A stretch of 38,958 bases of DNA from Lachnospiraceae bacterium UBA7093 (GCA_002492465.1 DKYT01000005.1:19536-58493); one strand, 5' to 3'; positions 25,200 to 32,823 are shown, numbered from the stretch's first letter. Program-made: numbers and translations. Notes: generated by a model from the sequence alone, not told the origin.

Positions 25200-25757
25200 A
25201 TGATTTCTGCAGGTGATTTCAGAAATGGTATTACAATTGAGTTAGATAATAACGTTTACCAGATTATTGAGTTCCAGCATGTGAAACCCGGTAAGGGAGC
25301 GGCATTTGTCAGAACCAAGCTGAAAAACATCAAGAGCGGCGGCGTAGTGGAAAAAACTTTCAGACCTACTGAAAAGTGTCCCCAGGCACGTATTGATAGA
25401 AAAGATATGCAGTATCTGTATGAAGACGGAGAGTTGTATAACTTTATGGATGTTGAAACATATGATCAGGTCGCTTTGAATGCCGAAACGGTTGGAGATG
25501 CGCTCAAGTTTGTAAAAGAAAACGAAATGGTGAAGATCTGTTCCCATAACGGCAGTGTGTTTTCCGTAGAGCCTCCCTTATTTGTGGAGCTGGAGATCGT
25601 GGAAACAGAGCCTGGATTTAAGGGAGATACCGCAACAGGAGCAACCAAGCCCGCTACGGTAGAGACAGGCGCAACTGTAAACGTACCTTTATTTGTTGAG
25701 ATGCATGACGTGATCAAGATCGATACCAGAACAGGGGAATACCTTTCCAGAGTATAG
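25200..25757 (+). CDS. efp: Elongation factor P
   Basis: Translation factor that relieves ribosome stalling at polyproline stretches; 185 aa, three-beta-barrel, tRNA-like shape. Seen: SAGDFRNGITIELDNNVYQIIEFQHVKPGKGAAFVRTKLKN, with the tip Lys32 in the PGKGAAF loop available for modification, then the domain II/III signatures KICSHNGSVFSVEPP and GDTATGATKPATVETGATVNVPLFVEMHDVIKIDTRTGEYLSRV. AGGAGG precedes ATG 25200. A terminator follows at 25789. The tip residue is Lys, as in most bacteria. Confidence 0.97.
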   Translation: MISAGDFRNGITIELDNNVYQIIEFQHVKPGKGAAFVRTKLKNIKSGGVVEKTFRPTEKCPQARIDRKDMQYLYEDGELYNFMDVETYDQVALNAETVGDALKFVKENEMVKICSHNGSVFSVEPPLFVELEIVETEPGFKGDTATGATKPATVETGATVNVPLFVEMHDVIKIDTRTGEYLSRV

Positions 25758-25788
25758 ATCTGCAATAGCCCTATCAATTAAGAACCTG

Positions 25789-25816
25789 AAAGACAATGAT
25801 AAAAGTCATTGTCTTT
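25789..25816 (+). terminator. Intrinsic terminator after efp
   Basis: AAAGACAATGA (25789-25799), 6-nt loop TAAAAG, TCATTGTCTTT (25806-25816) then TTT. Perfect 11-bp stem. Confidence 0.88.
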
Positions 25817-25914
25817 TTTAATCCAATAAGCCGGCTCGCAAAGCGTGTCGGCGTTTGGTGCAATGACTTTCATTACAGTTACTACAAACGGGTTTTTGAA
25901 AGAAAGAGGTATCT

Positions 25915-26907
25915 ATGAACGGCACATCTATGAATTTCACATCTTTTACACAGGCAATTCTAAAAAATCTCCAAGAGAAGCTGGGGGATGACTATTCCGT
26001 ATTTTCCCAAACGGTGAAAAAGAACAACGGCGTTATGCTGACGGGAATTATGGCGAAAAGAAAGAATTTCAGCGCGTCTCCGGCTCTTTATATCAACGAT
26101 TTGTATCGGGAAGGTATTTCCCAGGAGGAGATCCGAAGGATAGCGGACACTTTATGCAGCCGCCTTCAGAACGCGGAGCTTAGGGAGGATCCGGATCTGT
26201 CGGATTTTATGGAGTTTGACAGGGCGAAGGGGAAATTGGCGTTTAAGCTGATCCATGCAGAGCGAAACCGGGAATTATTGAAAGAAATACCGCATAAACT
26301 GTTTCACGATCTTGCTTTGGTATTTTACTATACGGTTCAGGAAGCGCCCTTCTATGGAAACGCGGCAATTTTAGTTTATAACAGCCATTTAAGGCAGTGG
26401 AGGATTAGCGAACACCTGTTGCAGCAGACGGCGCTTGAAAATACGCCCGCTCTTTTTCCGGCGGTAATTGAAAATATGCAGGAGGTTATGGAAAAAATTC
26501 TGATGGGCAGTCTGGAGGAGGACTTGCCCCGGCGCACAGAGGGGGAAGAAGAGCTGTTTGACGAAGGCTGGAAAGAAGAATTAACCCGGCAGATGCTTGA
26601 GGAACAGGCAAAGGCACAGTCTTCCATGTATGTGCTGAGCAACCGGCAGAAGTTATATGGGGCGGCATGTATGTTGTACCCCGGCGTTTTAAAAGCTTTT
26701 GCAAAACGGCAGGGAAAAGATCTCTATATCCTGCCCAGTTCTATTCATGAAGTGATTTTAATACCTGCCGATAAGGAAATCAGTTATAAAGAACTTCGTG
26801 AAATCGTAACCGAAGTCAATCGAACCCAGCTGGCGGAGGATGAGGTACTTGCAGATTCCGTATACTATTATAAGTGCAGCAGAGATGAAATATTGCGGCT
26901 TTCATAA
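25915..26907 (+). CDS. DUF5688-family protein
   Basis: A cytoplasmic 330-aa protein with no signal peptide or membrane helix. The sequence (KNNGVMLTGIMAKRKNFSASPALYINDLYREGISQEEIRRIADTL, LFHDLALVFYYTV, WRISEHLLQQTALENTPALFPAVIENMQEVM, SNRQKLYGAACMLYPGVLKAFAKRQGKDLYILPSSIHEVILIP) matches my memory of DUF5688, a family frequent in Lachnospiraceae, often in several copies per genome. The biochemical function is unknown. ATG 25915 is preceded by AGAGG; ATG 25930 is a weaker alternative. No operon partner: a tRNA gene follows. Confidence 0.75.
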   Translation: MNGTSMNFTSFTQAILKNLQEKLGDDYSVFSQTVKKNNGVMLTGIMAKRKNFSASPALYINDLYREGISQEEIRRIADTLCSRLQNAELREDPDLSDFMEFDRAKGKLAFKLIHAERNRELLKEIPHKLFHDLALVFYYTVQEAPFYGNAAILVYNSHLRQWRISEHLLQQTALENTPALFPAVIENMQEVMEKILMGSLEEDLPRRTEGEEELFDEGWKEELTRQMLEEQAKAQSSMYVLSNRQKLYGAACMLYPGVLKAFAKRQGKDLYILPSSIHEVILIPADKEISYKELREIVTEVNRTQLAEDEVLADSVYYYKCSRDEILRLS

Positions 26908-26949
26908 TTTTTGCATAAAGGGTTCACAGTTTTTTTATAATTGATGGAC

Positions 26950-26978
26950 TAGACAATCTGAAAGTCATATGGTATGAT
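26950..26978 (+). promoter_or_regulatory. tRNA-Arg promoter
   Basis: TAGACA (26950-26955), 17-bp spacer, TATGAT (26973-26978). Transcription would start near 26985, about 35 nt before the mature tRNA. Confidence 0.65.
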
Positions 26979-27110
26979 ATTCAAGGTGATGTAACAAATT
27001 TGTAATATTTTTATCATATGCACCCGTAGTCTAACGGATAGAACGAAGGCCTCCGACGCCTTTAATGCAGGTTCGATTCCTGTCGGGTGCATTTGCATCA
27101 CCTTGAATAT
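26977..27110. repeat. Inverted repeat enclosing tRNA-Arg
   Basis: ATATTCAAGGTGATG (26977-26991) and CATCACCTTGAATAT (27096-27110) are perfect 15-bp complements. Pairing continues inwards by one G-U and two A-T pairs (to 26994 and 27093). The tRNA lies exactly in the loop. The left arm overlaps the -10 region, so only its inner part is expected in the transcript. Confidence 0.85.
27020..27091 (+). tRNA. tRNA-Arg (anticodon CCG)
   Basis: Cloverleaf read by eye. Acceptor GCACCCG pairs with CGGGTGC (27084-27090), followed by the discriminator A. The anticodon stem AAGGC/GCCTT encloses the loop CTCCGAC, so the anticodon is CCG and decodes CGG. The T arm has TTCGATT with its stem. CCA is not encoded. 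72 nt. Confidence 0.93.
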
Positions 27111-27154
27111 AACAAAGCAGGGGAAGAACCCTTGTTTTGAAAGAAAGGAAATCT

Positions 27155-28462
27155 ATGGAACGTTTAGAGCAGAACAAAATGCATATGTTAAAAGAAAAGT
27201 TTTTGACAGCCAGAGACTTTATTATGGATCATAGCAAGATTGTAATGCCCCTTGTTCTGATTGTATGTGTACTTATTACCGTTGTAGTGGCAGTGAACGC
27301 CAACCAAAGAGAAGCGCTGGAAAAAGAGGCGGAGCAGGCGGCAATGGCGGTGACGGCGGAGGAAACAGGTCCTTCGGTAAAAGGACTGGAGGCACCGGTC
27401 TTTGAACTGGAAGAAAACGCTCATCCGGAGATTAACCAGTTAATCCGCGCTTATTATGATGCCCAGGTGTCGGGAGACACAGAAGTGATTTCTTCTTTAA
27501 ATACCGGTTTAAGTGAACTTGAAATGATACGTATAGAGGAATTAAGCAAGTACATCGATTCCTATCCGGAATTGACTGTGTACACGAAACCGGGTATGAC
27601 AGAAAATACTTATGTGGCTTATGTGTACTCAGAGGTGCTGTTTACAGACGCCGGTCAGGCGCTTCCGGGCATGCAGACTTATTATATCGGTTTAAACGAT
27701 GAGGGCAGCTACTATATTCAGGGAACTTATGATGATACCATCAAGAAATACATTGAAGAAGTTACTCTGCAGGACGATGTGGTAGACCTGAATAATAAAG
27801 TGGTTGTAGCCTACAATGAGCTGCTTGCAGAGGATGAGGAGCTGAACGAGTTTATTGCCTACCTGAAGGCAAAGATCAATGAAGAGGTAGGCGAGATTCT
27901 GGCACAGATTGAGGCTCCGGCGGATACCCAGACGGGTGAGGAACAGGAGGCTTCCGGGGAAGAAGCGGCGGAAGAGTCTGCCCCCTTGCTGATCACAACG
28001 GTTCGTGCCACAGATGTGGTTAATATCAGAAGTTCCGATTCCGAAGAGGCGGACAGGATTGACAAGGCGCAGGTGGGACAGGAATTTACCCTGCTGGAGC
28101 AGAGAGGCAACGGCTGGAGTAAGGTAGCATATAACGGCAGTGAAGCGTATATTAAGAGCGATTATCTGGAAGCGGTACCTGATGCGGAAGAAACCGGGGA
28201 TGCCCAGACTGCGGAAACCACAGATACCCAGACCGCGGAAGCGGCACAGCCGGAGGAAGCGCCCGCTGTCCAGGAAAGCATGGGAACGGTTAAGGTAGTG
28301 GAGAGCGTAAAGGTTCGTAAAGGCGCCAGCACCAGCGCAGAATCCCTTGGGACAGCCTATGCGGGCGAAGAGCTGGAGCTTCTCATGAAGCAGGCGGACG
28401 GCTGGACAAAGGTGAAATATAAAGGCGAAACGGCATTTGTAAAATCCGAATATGTAGAATAA
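27155..28462 (+). CDS. Membrane-anchored bacterial SH3-domain protein
   Basis: A 435-aa protein with an N-terminal signal anchor at about residues 28-48 (IVMPLVLIVCVLITVVVAV), after a short cytoplasmic segment, so most of it is extracytoplasmic. The middle part (about 75-250) is helical and of unknown function. Two SH3b domains follow: one at about 280-345 (VVNIRSSDSEEADRI, GNGWSKVAYNGSEAYIKSDYL) and one at about 375-435 (VKVRKGASTSAESLG, ADGWTKVKYKGETAFVKSEYVE). They are separated by an acidic Ala/Thr/Glu-rich linker with DAQTAET-type repeats. SH3b domains usually bind cell-wall peptides. AAAGGAAA precedes ATG 27155; the frame extends to a TTG at 27137, which I rejected. No catalytic domain is visible. 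Confidence 0.88.
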   Translation: MERLEQNKMHMLKEKFLTARDFIMDHSKIVMPLVLIVCVLITVVVAVNANQREALEKEAEQAAMAVTAEETGPSVKGLEAPVFELEENAHPEINQLIRAYYDAQVSGDTEVISSLNTGLSELEMIRIEELSKYIDSYPELTVYTKPGMTENTYVAYVYSEVLFTDAGQALPGMQTYYIGLNDEGSYYIQGTYDDTIKKYIEEVTLQDDVVDLNNKVVVAYNELLAEDEELNEFIAYLKAKINEEVGEILAQIEAPADTQTGEEQEASGEEAAEESAPLLITTVRATDVVNIRSSDSEEADRIDKAQVGQEFTLLEQRGNGWSKVAYNGSEAYIKSDYLEAVPDAEETGDAQTAETTDTQTAEAAQPEEAPAVQESMGTVKVVESVKVRKGASTSAESLGTAYAGEELELLMKQADGWTKVKYKGETAFVKSEYVE

Positions 28463-28466
28463 AAGG

Positions 28467-28521
28467 AAAAGCATTTTATTTTGTAGGAAATTGTAGTATA
28501 CTTACAAAATAAAGTGCTTTT
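28467..28521 (+). terminator. Intrinsic terminator after the SH3 protein
   Basis: AAAAGCATTTTATTTTGTA (28467-28485) and TACAAAATAAAGTGCTTTT (28503-28521) form a 19-bp stem with one G-U pair and a 17-nt loop, ending in a T-run. The AGGAGG of the next gene follows directly, so the right arm may also affect its start. Confidence 0.75.
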
Positions 28522-28534
28522 TTAGGAGGGAAAA

Positions 28535-29581
28535 ATGCTGGGAAAGTGTCAGATTGGAATCATAGGAACAGGGCGTATTGCAGGCGTTATGGCGGATACC
28601 GTCAATCAAATGAAGAACGTGAGGCTTTATGCCGTTGCATCCAGGGAAAAGGTGAAAGCGGATGTCTTTGCAGGAAAGTACGGCTGCAAAAAGGCGTACG
28701 GTTCCTATGAGGAGCTGGCGCTGGATCCAAAGGTGGATCTGATTTACATTGCAACGCCTCATTCGGAGCATTTTGCGAACGCCAAAATGTGCATAGAGCA
28801 TGACAAGCCGGTATTGTGTGAAAAGGCATTTACGGCAAATGCGGAGCAGGCGGCGGAGCTGATCAGATTGTCTGAGGAAAAGGGAGTGTTTCTCGGGGAG
28901 GCAATGTGGACACGCTATATGCCTATGCTGACGACCATACGGGAAGTGATCGGCAGCGGCGTGATCGGGGATCCCAAAACCCTTACGGCAAATCTGGGGT
29001 ATGTTATAGGAGATGTGGAACGTTTGAAGAATCCCCAGCTTGCAGGAGGCGCGCTGCTGGATGTGGGCGTGTATCCCCTTAATTTTGCACTGATGCTGTT
29101 TGGAAATAATATTGCTAAAATCACTTCCGCCTGTACCTATACGGATACCGGCGTGGATGAGCAGAACACCGTTACCCTTCAATATATAGATGGGAAAATA
29201 GCCCATCTGAACAGCTCCATGATTTCTCTAAGCGACAGAAAAGGCGTTATTTATGGAACAAAGGGTTATGCGGTGGTTGAAAACATCAATAACTTCCAGA
29301 GTATAGCGGTTTACGATGCTTCTTATAAAAAGGTAGGCATCTATAAATGTCCCAGGCAGATTTCAGGATATGAATACGAGATCGATGCAAGCGTCAAGGC
29401 AATCAAAGCCCATCAGTATGAGTGTCCGGAGATGCCTCACAGCGAATCCCTTCGGGTGATGAAAATTCTGGACAGCCTGCGGAAAGAATGGGGGATTGTG
29501 TATCCCTTTGAAAAGACGGAGGCAGTATCCATGGAAGAGACTGAAAAACAGCAGGACCTGCCGGAGGAACAGCAGGAATAA
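28535..29581 (+). CDS. Gfo/Idh/MocA-family NAD(P)-dependent oxidoreductase
   Basis: Cytoplasmic 348-aa dehydrogenase. The Rossmann motif is GIIGTGRIAGVMADTV. Substrate-domain landmarks are YIATPHSEHFANAKMCIEHDKPVLCEKAFTANAEQAAEL (the EK(A/P) motif) and GGALLDVGVYPLNFALMLFG with the D-x3-Y that often contributes to catalysis. It likely oxidises a sugar or polyol; the natural substrate is unknown. The last about 20 residues are Glu/Gln-rich and probably disordered. AGGAGG precedes ATG 28535. Confidence 0.93.
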   Translation: MLGKCQIGIIGTGRIAGVMADTVNQMKNVRLYAVASREKVKADVFAGKYGCKKAYGSYEELALDPKVDLIYIATPHSEHFANAKMCIEHDKPVLCEKAFTANAEQAAELIRLSEEKGVFLGEAMWTRYMPMLTTIREVIGSGVIGDPKTLTANLGYVIGDVERLKNPQLAGGALLDVGVYPLNFALMLFGNNIAKITSACTYTDTGVDEQNTVTLQYIDGKIAHLNSSMISLSDRKGVIYGTKGYAVVENINNFQSIAVYDASYKKVGIYKCPRQISGYEYEIDASVKAIKAHQYECPEMPHSESLRVMKILDSLRKEWGIVYPFEKTEAVSMEETEKQQDLPEEQQE

Positions 29582-29603
29582 AAAAAGAATATATGGGAAA
29601 GCT

Positions 29604-29634
29604 ATTAGAGGGTCTGATTTGCAGGCTCTCTAAT
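29604..29634 (+). terminator. Probable intrinsic terminator after the oxidoreductase
   Basis: ATTAGAGGGTCTG (29604-29616) and CAGGCTCTCTAAT (29622-29634) pair over 13 positions including two G-U pairs, with a 5-nt loop, then TGTTTAT. The T-run is short. Confidence 0.6.
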
Positions 29635-29696
29635 TGTTTATCAGGGATGTATTCCTTATTGTAGTGGATACCGGAAATAGAAGAGAGGTCGAATCT

Positions 29697-30128
29697 ATGA
29701 GAATTGATGATATAAAAGTGCTTCAGGAAATCCAGAGAAACACAAAGATGGCGATGAAGGCGCTGGATACCATAAGCGGTAAGATTTATGACGATGATCT
29801 GTCCATACAGGCGGCAAGAGAATCCATGAAATATGCGGATATTTATAATCAGGCAACCAACAGGCTGCTGGAAGGAAAGGTGCAGTCCTATAAAGAGACA
29901 GGCTTTCAGGAGCTGATGCTGAAAGGCGGGATTCATGCGAATACCCTGCTGGACACCAGCACCAGCCATATAGCGGAGATGCTGATACAGGGTTCCAACA
30001 GAGGGCTGACCAGCATGTGGAAGTCCATCAACCATCATGAGAACGCCAGCAATACTTCTATGGAGATTGCAAAGGAACTGATGGATTTTGAGGAGAAAAA
30101 CATTGAAAGGCTGAAGCAATATTTATAA
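29697..30128 (+). CDS. Helical protein of unknown function, 143 aa
   Basis: Not recognised. The frame is open from 29634, but ATG 29697 follows AGAGAGG at a fitting distance. The 143 residues lack a signal peptide and membrane helices. They are almost entirely predicted helical with heptad-like patterns (IDDIKVLQEIQRNTKMAMKAL, YADIYNQATNRLL, NASNTSMEIAKELMDFEEKNIERLKQYL), consistent with a small helical bundle. The last helix is rich in Glu and could resemble a ferritin-like fold, but no clear diiron ligand set is visible. It stands alone between the oxidoreductase and gdhA genes. Confidence 0.6.
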   Translation: MRIDDIKVLQEIQRNTKMAMKALDTISGKIYDDDLSIQAARESMKYADIYNQATNRLLEGKVQSYKETGFQELMLKGGIHANTLLDTSTSHIAEMLIQGSNRGLTSMWKSINHHENASNTSMEIAKELMDFEEKNIERLKQYL

Positions 30129-30166
30129 TAAAATAAAACTTTTACAATTTAATTGCTTAAAGTGTC

Positions 30167-30195
30167 TTGAGATTTTTAGAAGGACGTTATATAAT
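30167..30195 (+). promoter_or_regulatory. gdhA promoter
   Basis: TTGAGA (30167-30172), 17-bp spacer, TATAAT (30190-30195): a near-consensus sigma-A promoter, 58 bp upstream of the gdhA start codon. Confidence 0.85.
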
Positions 30196-30253
30196 ACATT
30201 GTATACAATGATACTGTACTACAATTATACTAAACTAAAGGAGGACATATCGT

Positions 30254-31588
30254 ATGTCATATGTTGATGAAGTGTTTCAGATGGTAGTGGAAAAGAACCC
30301 TGCACAGCCGGAATTTCACCAGGCGGTGAAGGAGGTTCTGGAGTCCTTAAGAGTTGTAATCGAGGCGAATGAAGAGGCATACAGAAAGGATGCGCTTCTG
30401 GAGAGATTGGTTACCCCCGAAAGGCAGCTGCTGTTCAGAGTCCCCTGGGTGGATGACAAGGGACAGGTTCAGGTAAACAACGCGTTCCGCGTGCAGTTTA
30501 ACAGCGCTATCGGACCTTACAAGGGCGGTTTGAGGTTACATCCCAGCGTAAATCTTGGCATTATCAAATTCCTTGGCTTTGAGCAGATCTTTAAAAATTC
30601 CCTTACAGGGCTTCCCATTGGCGGCGGCAAGGGCGGATCGGATTTTGATCCCAAGGGAAAATCGGACAGAGAGGTTATGGCATTCTGCCAGAGCTTTATG
30701 ACAGAGTTAAGTAAATACATAGGAGCCGATACGGACGTTCCGGCAGGCGATATCGGAACAGGCGCAAGAGAAATCGGTTATATGTATGGACAATATAAGA
30801 GAATTAAGGGCGTATATGAAGGCGTTCTTACAGGCAAGGGCTTATCCTACGGCGGTTCCCTTGCAAGAACGGAAGCGACCGGCTACGGACTTCTGTATCT
30901 TACAGAGGAAATGTTAAAGTGCAACGGACATGATCTGAAGGGAAAGACTGTTGTGATCTCCGGTTCCGGAAATGTGGCAATTTATGCGTGCCAGAAGGCA
31001 CAGCAGTTAGGCGCTAAGGTGGTGACCGTTTCCGATTCCACAGGATGGGTATACGACGCAGAGGGCATCGATGTGGCGCTTCTGAAGGAAGTAAAGGAAG
31101 TAAAGCGTGCAAGGCTGACAGAGTATGCGGCGGCAAGACCAAGCGCAGAATACCATGAGGGCAGAGGCGTATGGAGCATCAAATGCGACGTGGCGCTTCC
31201 CTGCGCAACACAAAATGAACTTTTACTGGATGATGCCAAAGCGCTAGTAGCGAACGGCTGTATTGCAGTGGCAGAAGGCGCGAACATGCCTACCACCATT
31301 GAAGCCACAGAATATCTGCAGGCAAACGGCGTTTTATTTGCACCTGGTAAGGCGGCAAATGCAGGAGGCGTAGCAACCTCCGCACTGGAAATGAGCCAGA
31401 ACTCCGAAAGATTGAGCTGGACCTTCGAAGAGGTGGACAGCAAGCTGAAGGGCATTATGGTTAACATTTTCCATAACATGGATGAAGCTGCAAAGAAATA
31501 CAATATGGAAGGTAATTACGTGGCTGGCGCAAATATCGCCGGATTCCTGAAAGTGGCGGATGCCATGACAGCACAGGGGATAGTTTAG
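30254..31588 (+). CDS. gdhA: Class I (hexameric) glutamate dehydrogenase, probably NADP-specific
   Basis: Interconverts glutamate and 2-oxoglutarate plus ammonium; 444 aa, cytoplasmic. The N-terminal domain shows KGGLRLHPSVNLGIIKFLGFEQIFKNSLTGLPIGGGKGGSDFDPKGKSD, which contains the catalytic Lys region, followed by DTDVPAGDIGTGAREIGYM. The dinucleotide domain has VISGSGNVAIYACQKAQQLGAKVVTVSDSTG and the C-terminal AEGANMPTT and FAPGKAANAGGVATSALEMSQNS blocks. The length fits the class I enzyme of clostridia. NADP preference is inferred from resemblance only; the beta2 loop sequence VSDSTG does not settle it. AAAGGAGG precedes ATG 30254. A terminator follows. Confidence 0.95.
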   Translation: MSYVDEVFQMVVEKNPAQPEFHQAVKEVLESLRVVIEANEEAYRKDALLERLVTPERQLLFRVPWVDDKGQVQVNNAFRVQFNSAIGPYKGGLRLHPSVNLGIIKFLGFEQIFKNSLTGLPIGGGKGGSDFDPKGKSDREVMAFCQSFMTELSKYIGADTDVPAGDIGTGAREIGYMYGQYKRIKGVYEGVLTGKGLSYGGSLARTEATGYGLLYLTEEMLKCNGHDLKGKTVVISGSGNVAIYACQKAQQLGAKVVTVSDSTGWVYDAEGIDVALLKEVKEVKRARLTEYAAARPSAEYHEGRGVWSIKCDVALPCATQNELLLDDAKALVANGCIAVAEGANMPTTIEATEYLQANGVLFAPGKAANAGGVATSALEMSQNSERLSWTFEEVDSKLKGIMVNIFHNMDEAAKKYNMEGNYVAGANIAGFLKVADAMTAQGIV

Positions 31589-31608
31589 AAAAATAGAAAA
31601 ATGGCGAA

Positions 31609-31650
31609 GGGTGTTACAAAATCATCTAATTTGATGATTTTGCGACACCC
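31609..31650. terminator. Terminator after gdhA (possibly bidirectional)
   Basis: GGGTGTTACAAAATCATC (31609-31626) and GATGATTTTGCGACACCC (31633-31650) pair with one internal 2-nt mismatch and a 6-nt loop. A CCCCC run and TTTATTTTA follow. It also lies just downstream of the convergent minus-strand gene at 31661. Confidence 0.75.
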
Positions 31651-31660
31651 CCCCTTTATT

Positions 31661-31885
31661 TTACGCTATTGATCCATGGGCTTGATATTCAATCGCATCA
31701 ACATCAGCCTTTTTATCAACATCTCCATTTTTAATACGTGATAGAGCATGATTGTACGCTTTCATTCTCCACTCAGGGGAAAAATAATCGTTTATGAATA
31801 TGCTAAACGTGCCATCAAGATTTGCAACCGCATGTTCTTTTGTCAATGGACCCATCGCTATTATGTATACAAAAATATTATCCAT
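31661..31885 (-). CDS. Small ImmA/IrrE-like protein with degenerate metal motif
   Basis: 74-aa protein starting 8 nt after the stop of the Xre regulator gene, so translation is probably coupled (no ribosome binding site of its own). The layout VANLDGTFSIFINDYFSPEWRMKAYNHALSRIKNGD resembles short ImmA/IrrE metallopeptidase-like proteins next to phage repressors, where this region reads like 'nILIn...s.eeq..al.HElgHi..gD'. Here the HExxH signature reads HALSR, keeping the first His only, so zinc catalysis is not expected. The conserved Asn-Asp-Tyr, Tyr-Asn-His and Gly-Asp landmarks support the relation. This is a fold-level inference without alignment. Confidence 0.55.
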   Translation of the reverse strand: MDNIFVYIIAMGPLTKEHAVANLDGTFSIFINDYFSPEWRMKAYNHALSRIKNGDVDKKADVDAIEYQAHGSIA

Positions 31886-31893
31886 GAAAATTC

Positions 31894-32283
31894 TTATGTT
31901 TCGGAATCCTGCAGTTTTTTCATAAATTCTAAATGAGCTTTTAAGCGTTCGGACGACATTTTGCTGCTCATATCGAAAAGAGAGCGCATATCTGGGTTAT
32001 CATAAATTGCATGGGCAATCCTCTTTGTTTCCTCATTTAGATAATACCCATCTTCCTGTTTTTTGGATGTGTCTGTAAGCAAATCAGACATTTCAATGTG
32101 AAACCAAAGGCATATCTCGTTGATGGTGCTTATTCTAGGCATTTTTTGACCAGCACACCATGCAGAAACCAAGCCTGTGCTACATCCTAAATATTTAGCT
32201 AAGTCTACCTGCTTTTTCTGGTTTAAATTCATAAAATATTTCAAATTTCTAGCAACTATTTTCTTTGCCATATCCTCTGACAT
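31894..32283 (-). CDS. Xre-family HTH transcriptional regulator (phage-repressor-like)
   Basis: 129 aa. The N-terminal HTH (about 10-65) reads ARNLKYFMNLNQKKQVDLAKYLGCSTGLVSAWCAGQKMPRISTINEICLWFHIEMSDLL, a Cro/CI-type domain. The C-terminal part is helical (ETKRIAHAIYDNPDMRSLFDMSSKMSSERLKAHLEFMKKL), typical of short repressors paired with ImmA-like proteins in phages and integrative elements. AAAGGAGG lies upstream of the ATG. A TTGCAT-17-TATAAT promoter precedes it. Next to the RloA/RloB operon it may regulate that operon, but no operator repeats were found. Confidence 0.88.
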   Translation of the reverse strand: MSEDMAKKIVARNLKYFMNLNQKKQVDLAKYLGCSTGLVSAWCAGQKMPRISTINEICLWFHIEMSDLLTDTSKKQEDGYYLNEETKRIAHAIYDNPDMRSLFDMSSKMSSERLKAHLEFMKKLQDSET

Positions 32284-32318
32284 ATATGATTGACCTCCTT
32301 TTACGTTGCATATGTTAA

Positions 32319-32347
32319 ATTATACTCCAAAAAAGAGGATGATGCAA
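32319..32347 (-). promoter_or_regulatory. Promoter of the Xre regulator gene
   Basis: Read on the minus strand: TTGCAT (32347-32342), 17 bp, TATAAT (32324-32319), then the regulator's AAAGGAGG and ATG. Confidence 0.75.
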
Positions 32348-32444
32348 TAGAATAATAAAAGAAGTTTACTTTTGGTATTGATAATACCCCGAAAGAGAGT
32401 GAAATGCAAAACAAGGACATGTAATTAGAGAGTGAGCCGAAGAG

Positions 32445-32477
32445 AAAGGAGGACCAGCTATGAAAAGTAAAGCCTAA
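32445..32477 (+). other. Ribosome binding site with five-codon open frame (deletion scar or leader peptide)
   Basis: AAAGGAGG (32445-32452), 7-nt spacer, ATG 32460 and the codons for Met-Lys-Ser-Lys-Ala, then TAA (32475-32477). A strong initiation site with almost no coding sequence suggests the 5' end of a deleted gene; a leader peptide is the alternative. Confidence 0.35.
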
Positions 32478-32558
32478 ATTATCAAAAAATTTCTTCTCTA
32501 TATCAGTGATAAAAAAGGGCAACTTTAATAAAGCTCCCTAAGGGTGCATTTTCAAAAT

Positions 32559-32708
32559 CTACTGGTATTGGTATACAGACCTCTTAATCGAGGTTAAATT
32601 GACTCCATCAGTGAGCATCTTCCAGATGACCCTGACAAGTTTGCCGGCACAGTGTCCAAAAGCATTGTAATGTGTCTGGCATTCCGCCACTTTTTTGTCG
32701 TAGTAAGT
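32559..32708 (-). pseudogene. IS110-family transposase 3' remnant
   Basis: Read on the minus strand, about 48 codons give YYDKKVAECQTHYNAFGHCAGKLVRVIWKMLTDGV and a short tail to a stop codon (32561-32559). This is the C-terminal signature of IS110/IS1111 transposases (Transposase_20): YYxKKxAEGK..H..A...aarKLvrviyxML. A stop codon in the same frame (32712-32710) directly upstream and the absence of the rest show that it is a decayed fragment. IS110 elements lack conventional terminal inverted repeats, so the element's ends cannot be placed. It is evidence that the island was built by mobile elements. Confidence 0.7.
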
Positions 32709-32737
32709 TTAGGAATATAAAAGGCGAGGGTTCTCGT

Positions 32738-32774
32738 CATTTTATTGTATTGAAAGAAATAATACAATAAAATG
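32738..32774. repeat. Perfect 14-bp hairpin upstream of the RloA-like gene
   Basis: CATTTTATTGTATT (32738-32751), loop of 9 nt, AATACAATAAAATG (32761-32774), directly between the IS110 remnant and the -35 of the next operon (32796). There is no T-run after it on the plus strand. It may be an operator, a leftover terminator, or the end of a mobile element. Confidence 0.6.
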
Positions 32775-32795
32775 AGAGTAAATCACGGTTTGACG

Positions 32796-32823
32796 TTGAA
32801 AATAGTAAAAAATAGGATATAAT
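32796..32823 (+). promoter_or_regulatory. Promoter of the RloA/RloB operon
   Basis: TTGAAA (32796-32801), 16-bp spacer, TATAAT (32818-32823). The -10 contains the ATG at 32822 that begins the longest frame, so translation must start later, at 32855. Confidence 0.65.

Noticed and set aside
25831..25853. Imperfect hairpin after the efp terminator
   Set aside because: The stem has a mismatch and a G-U pair, and no T-run follows; no function can be assigned.
27155..28462. CRISPR-like or tandem DNA repeats in the SH3 protein linker
   Set aside because: The Ala/Thr/Glu-rich repeats are short, imperfect and in frame, so they are a protein linker.
32301..32522. Minus-strand frame of 73 codons upstream of the Xre gene
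   Set aside because: It covers the Xre promoter and has no family match or ribosome binding site.
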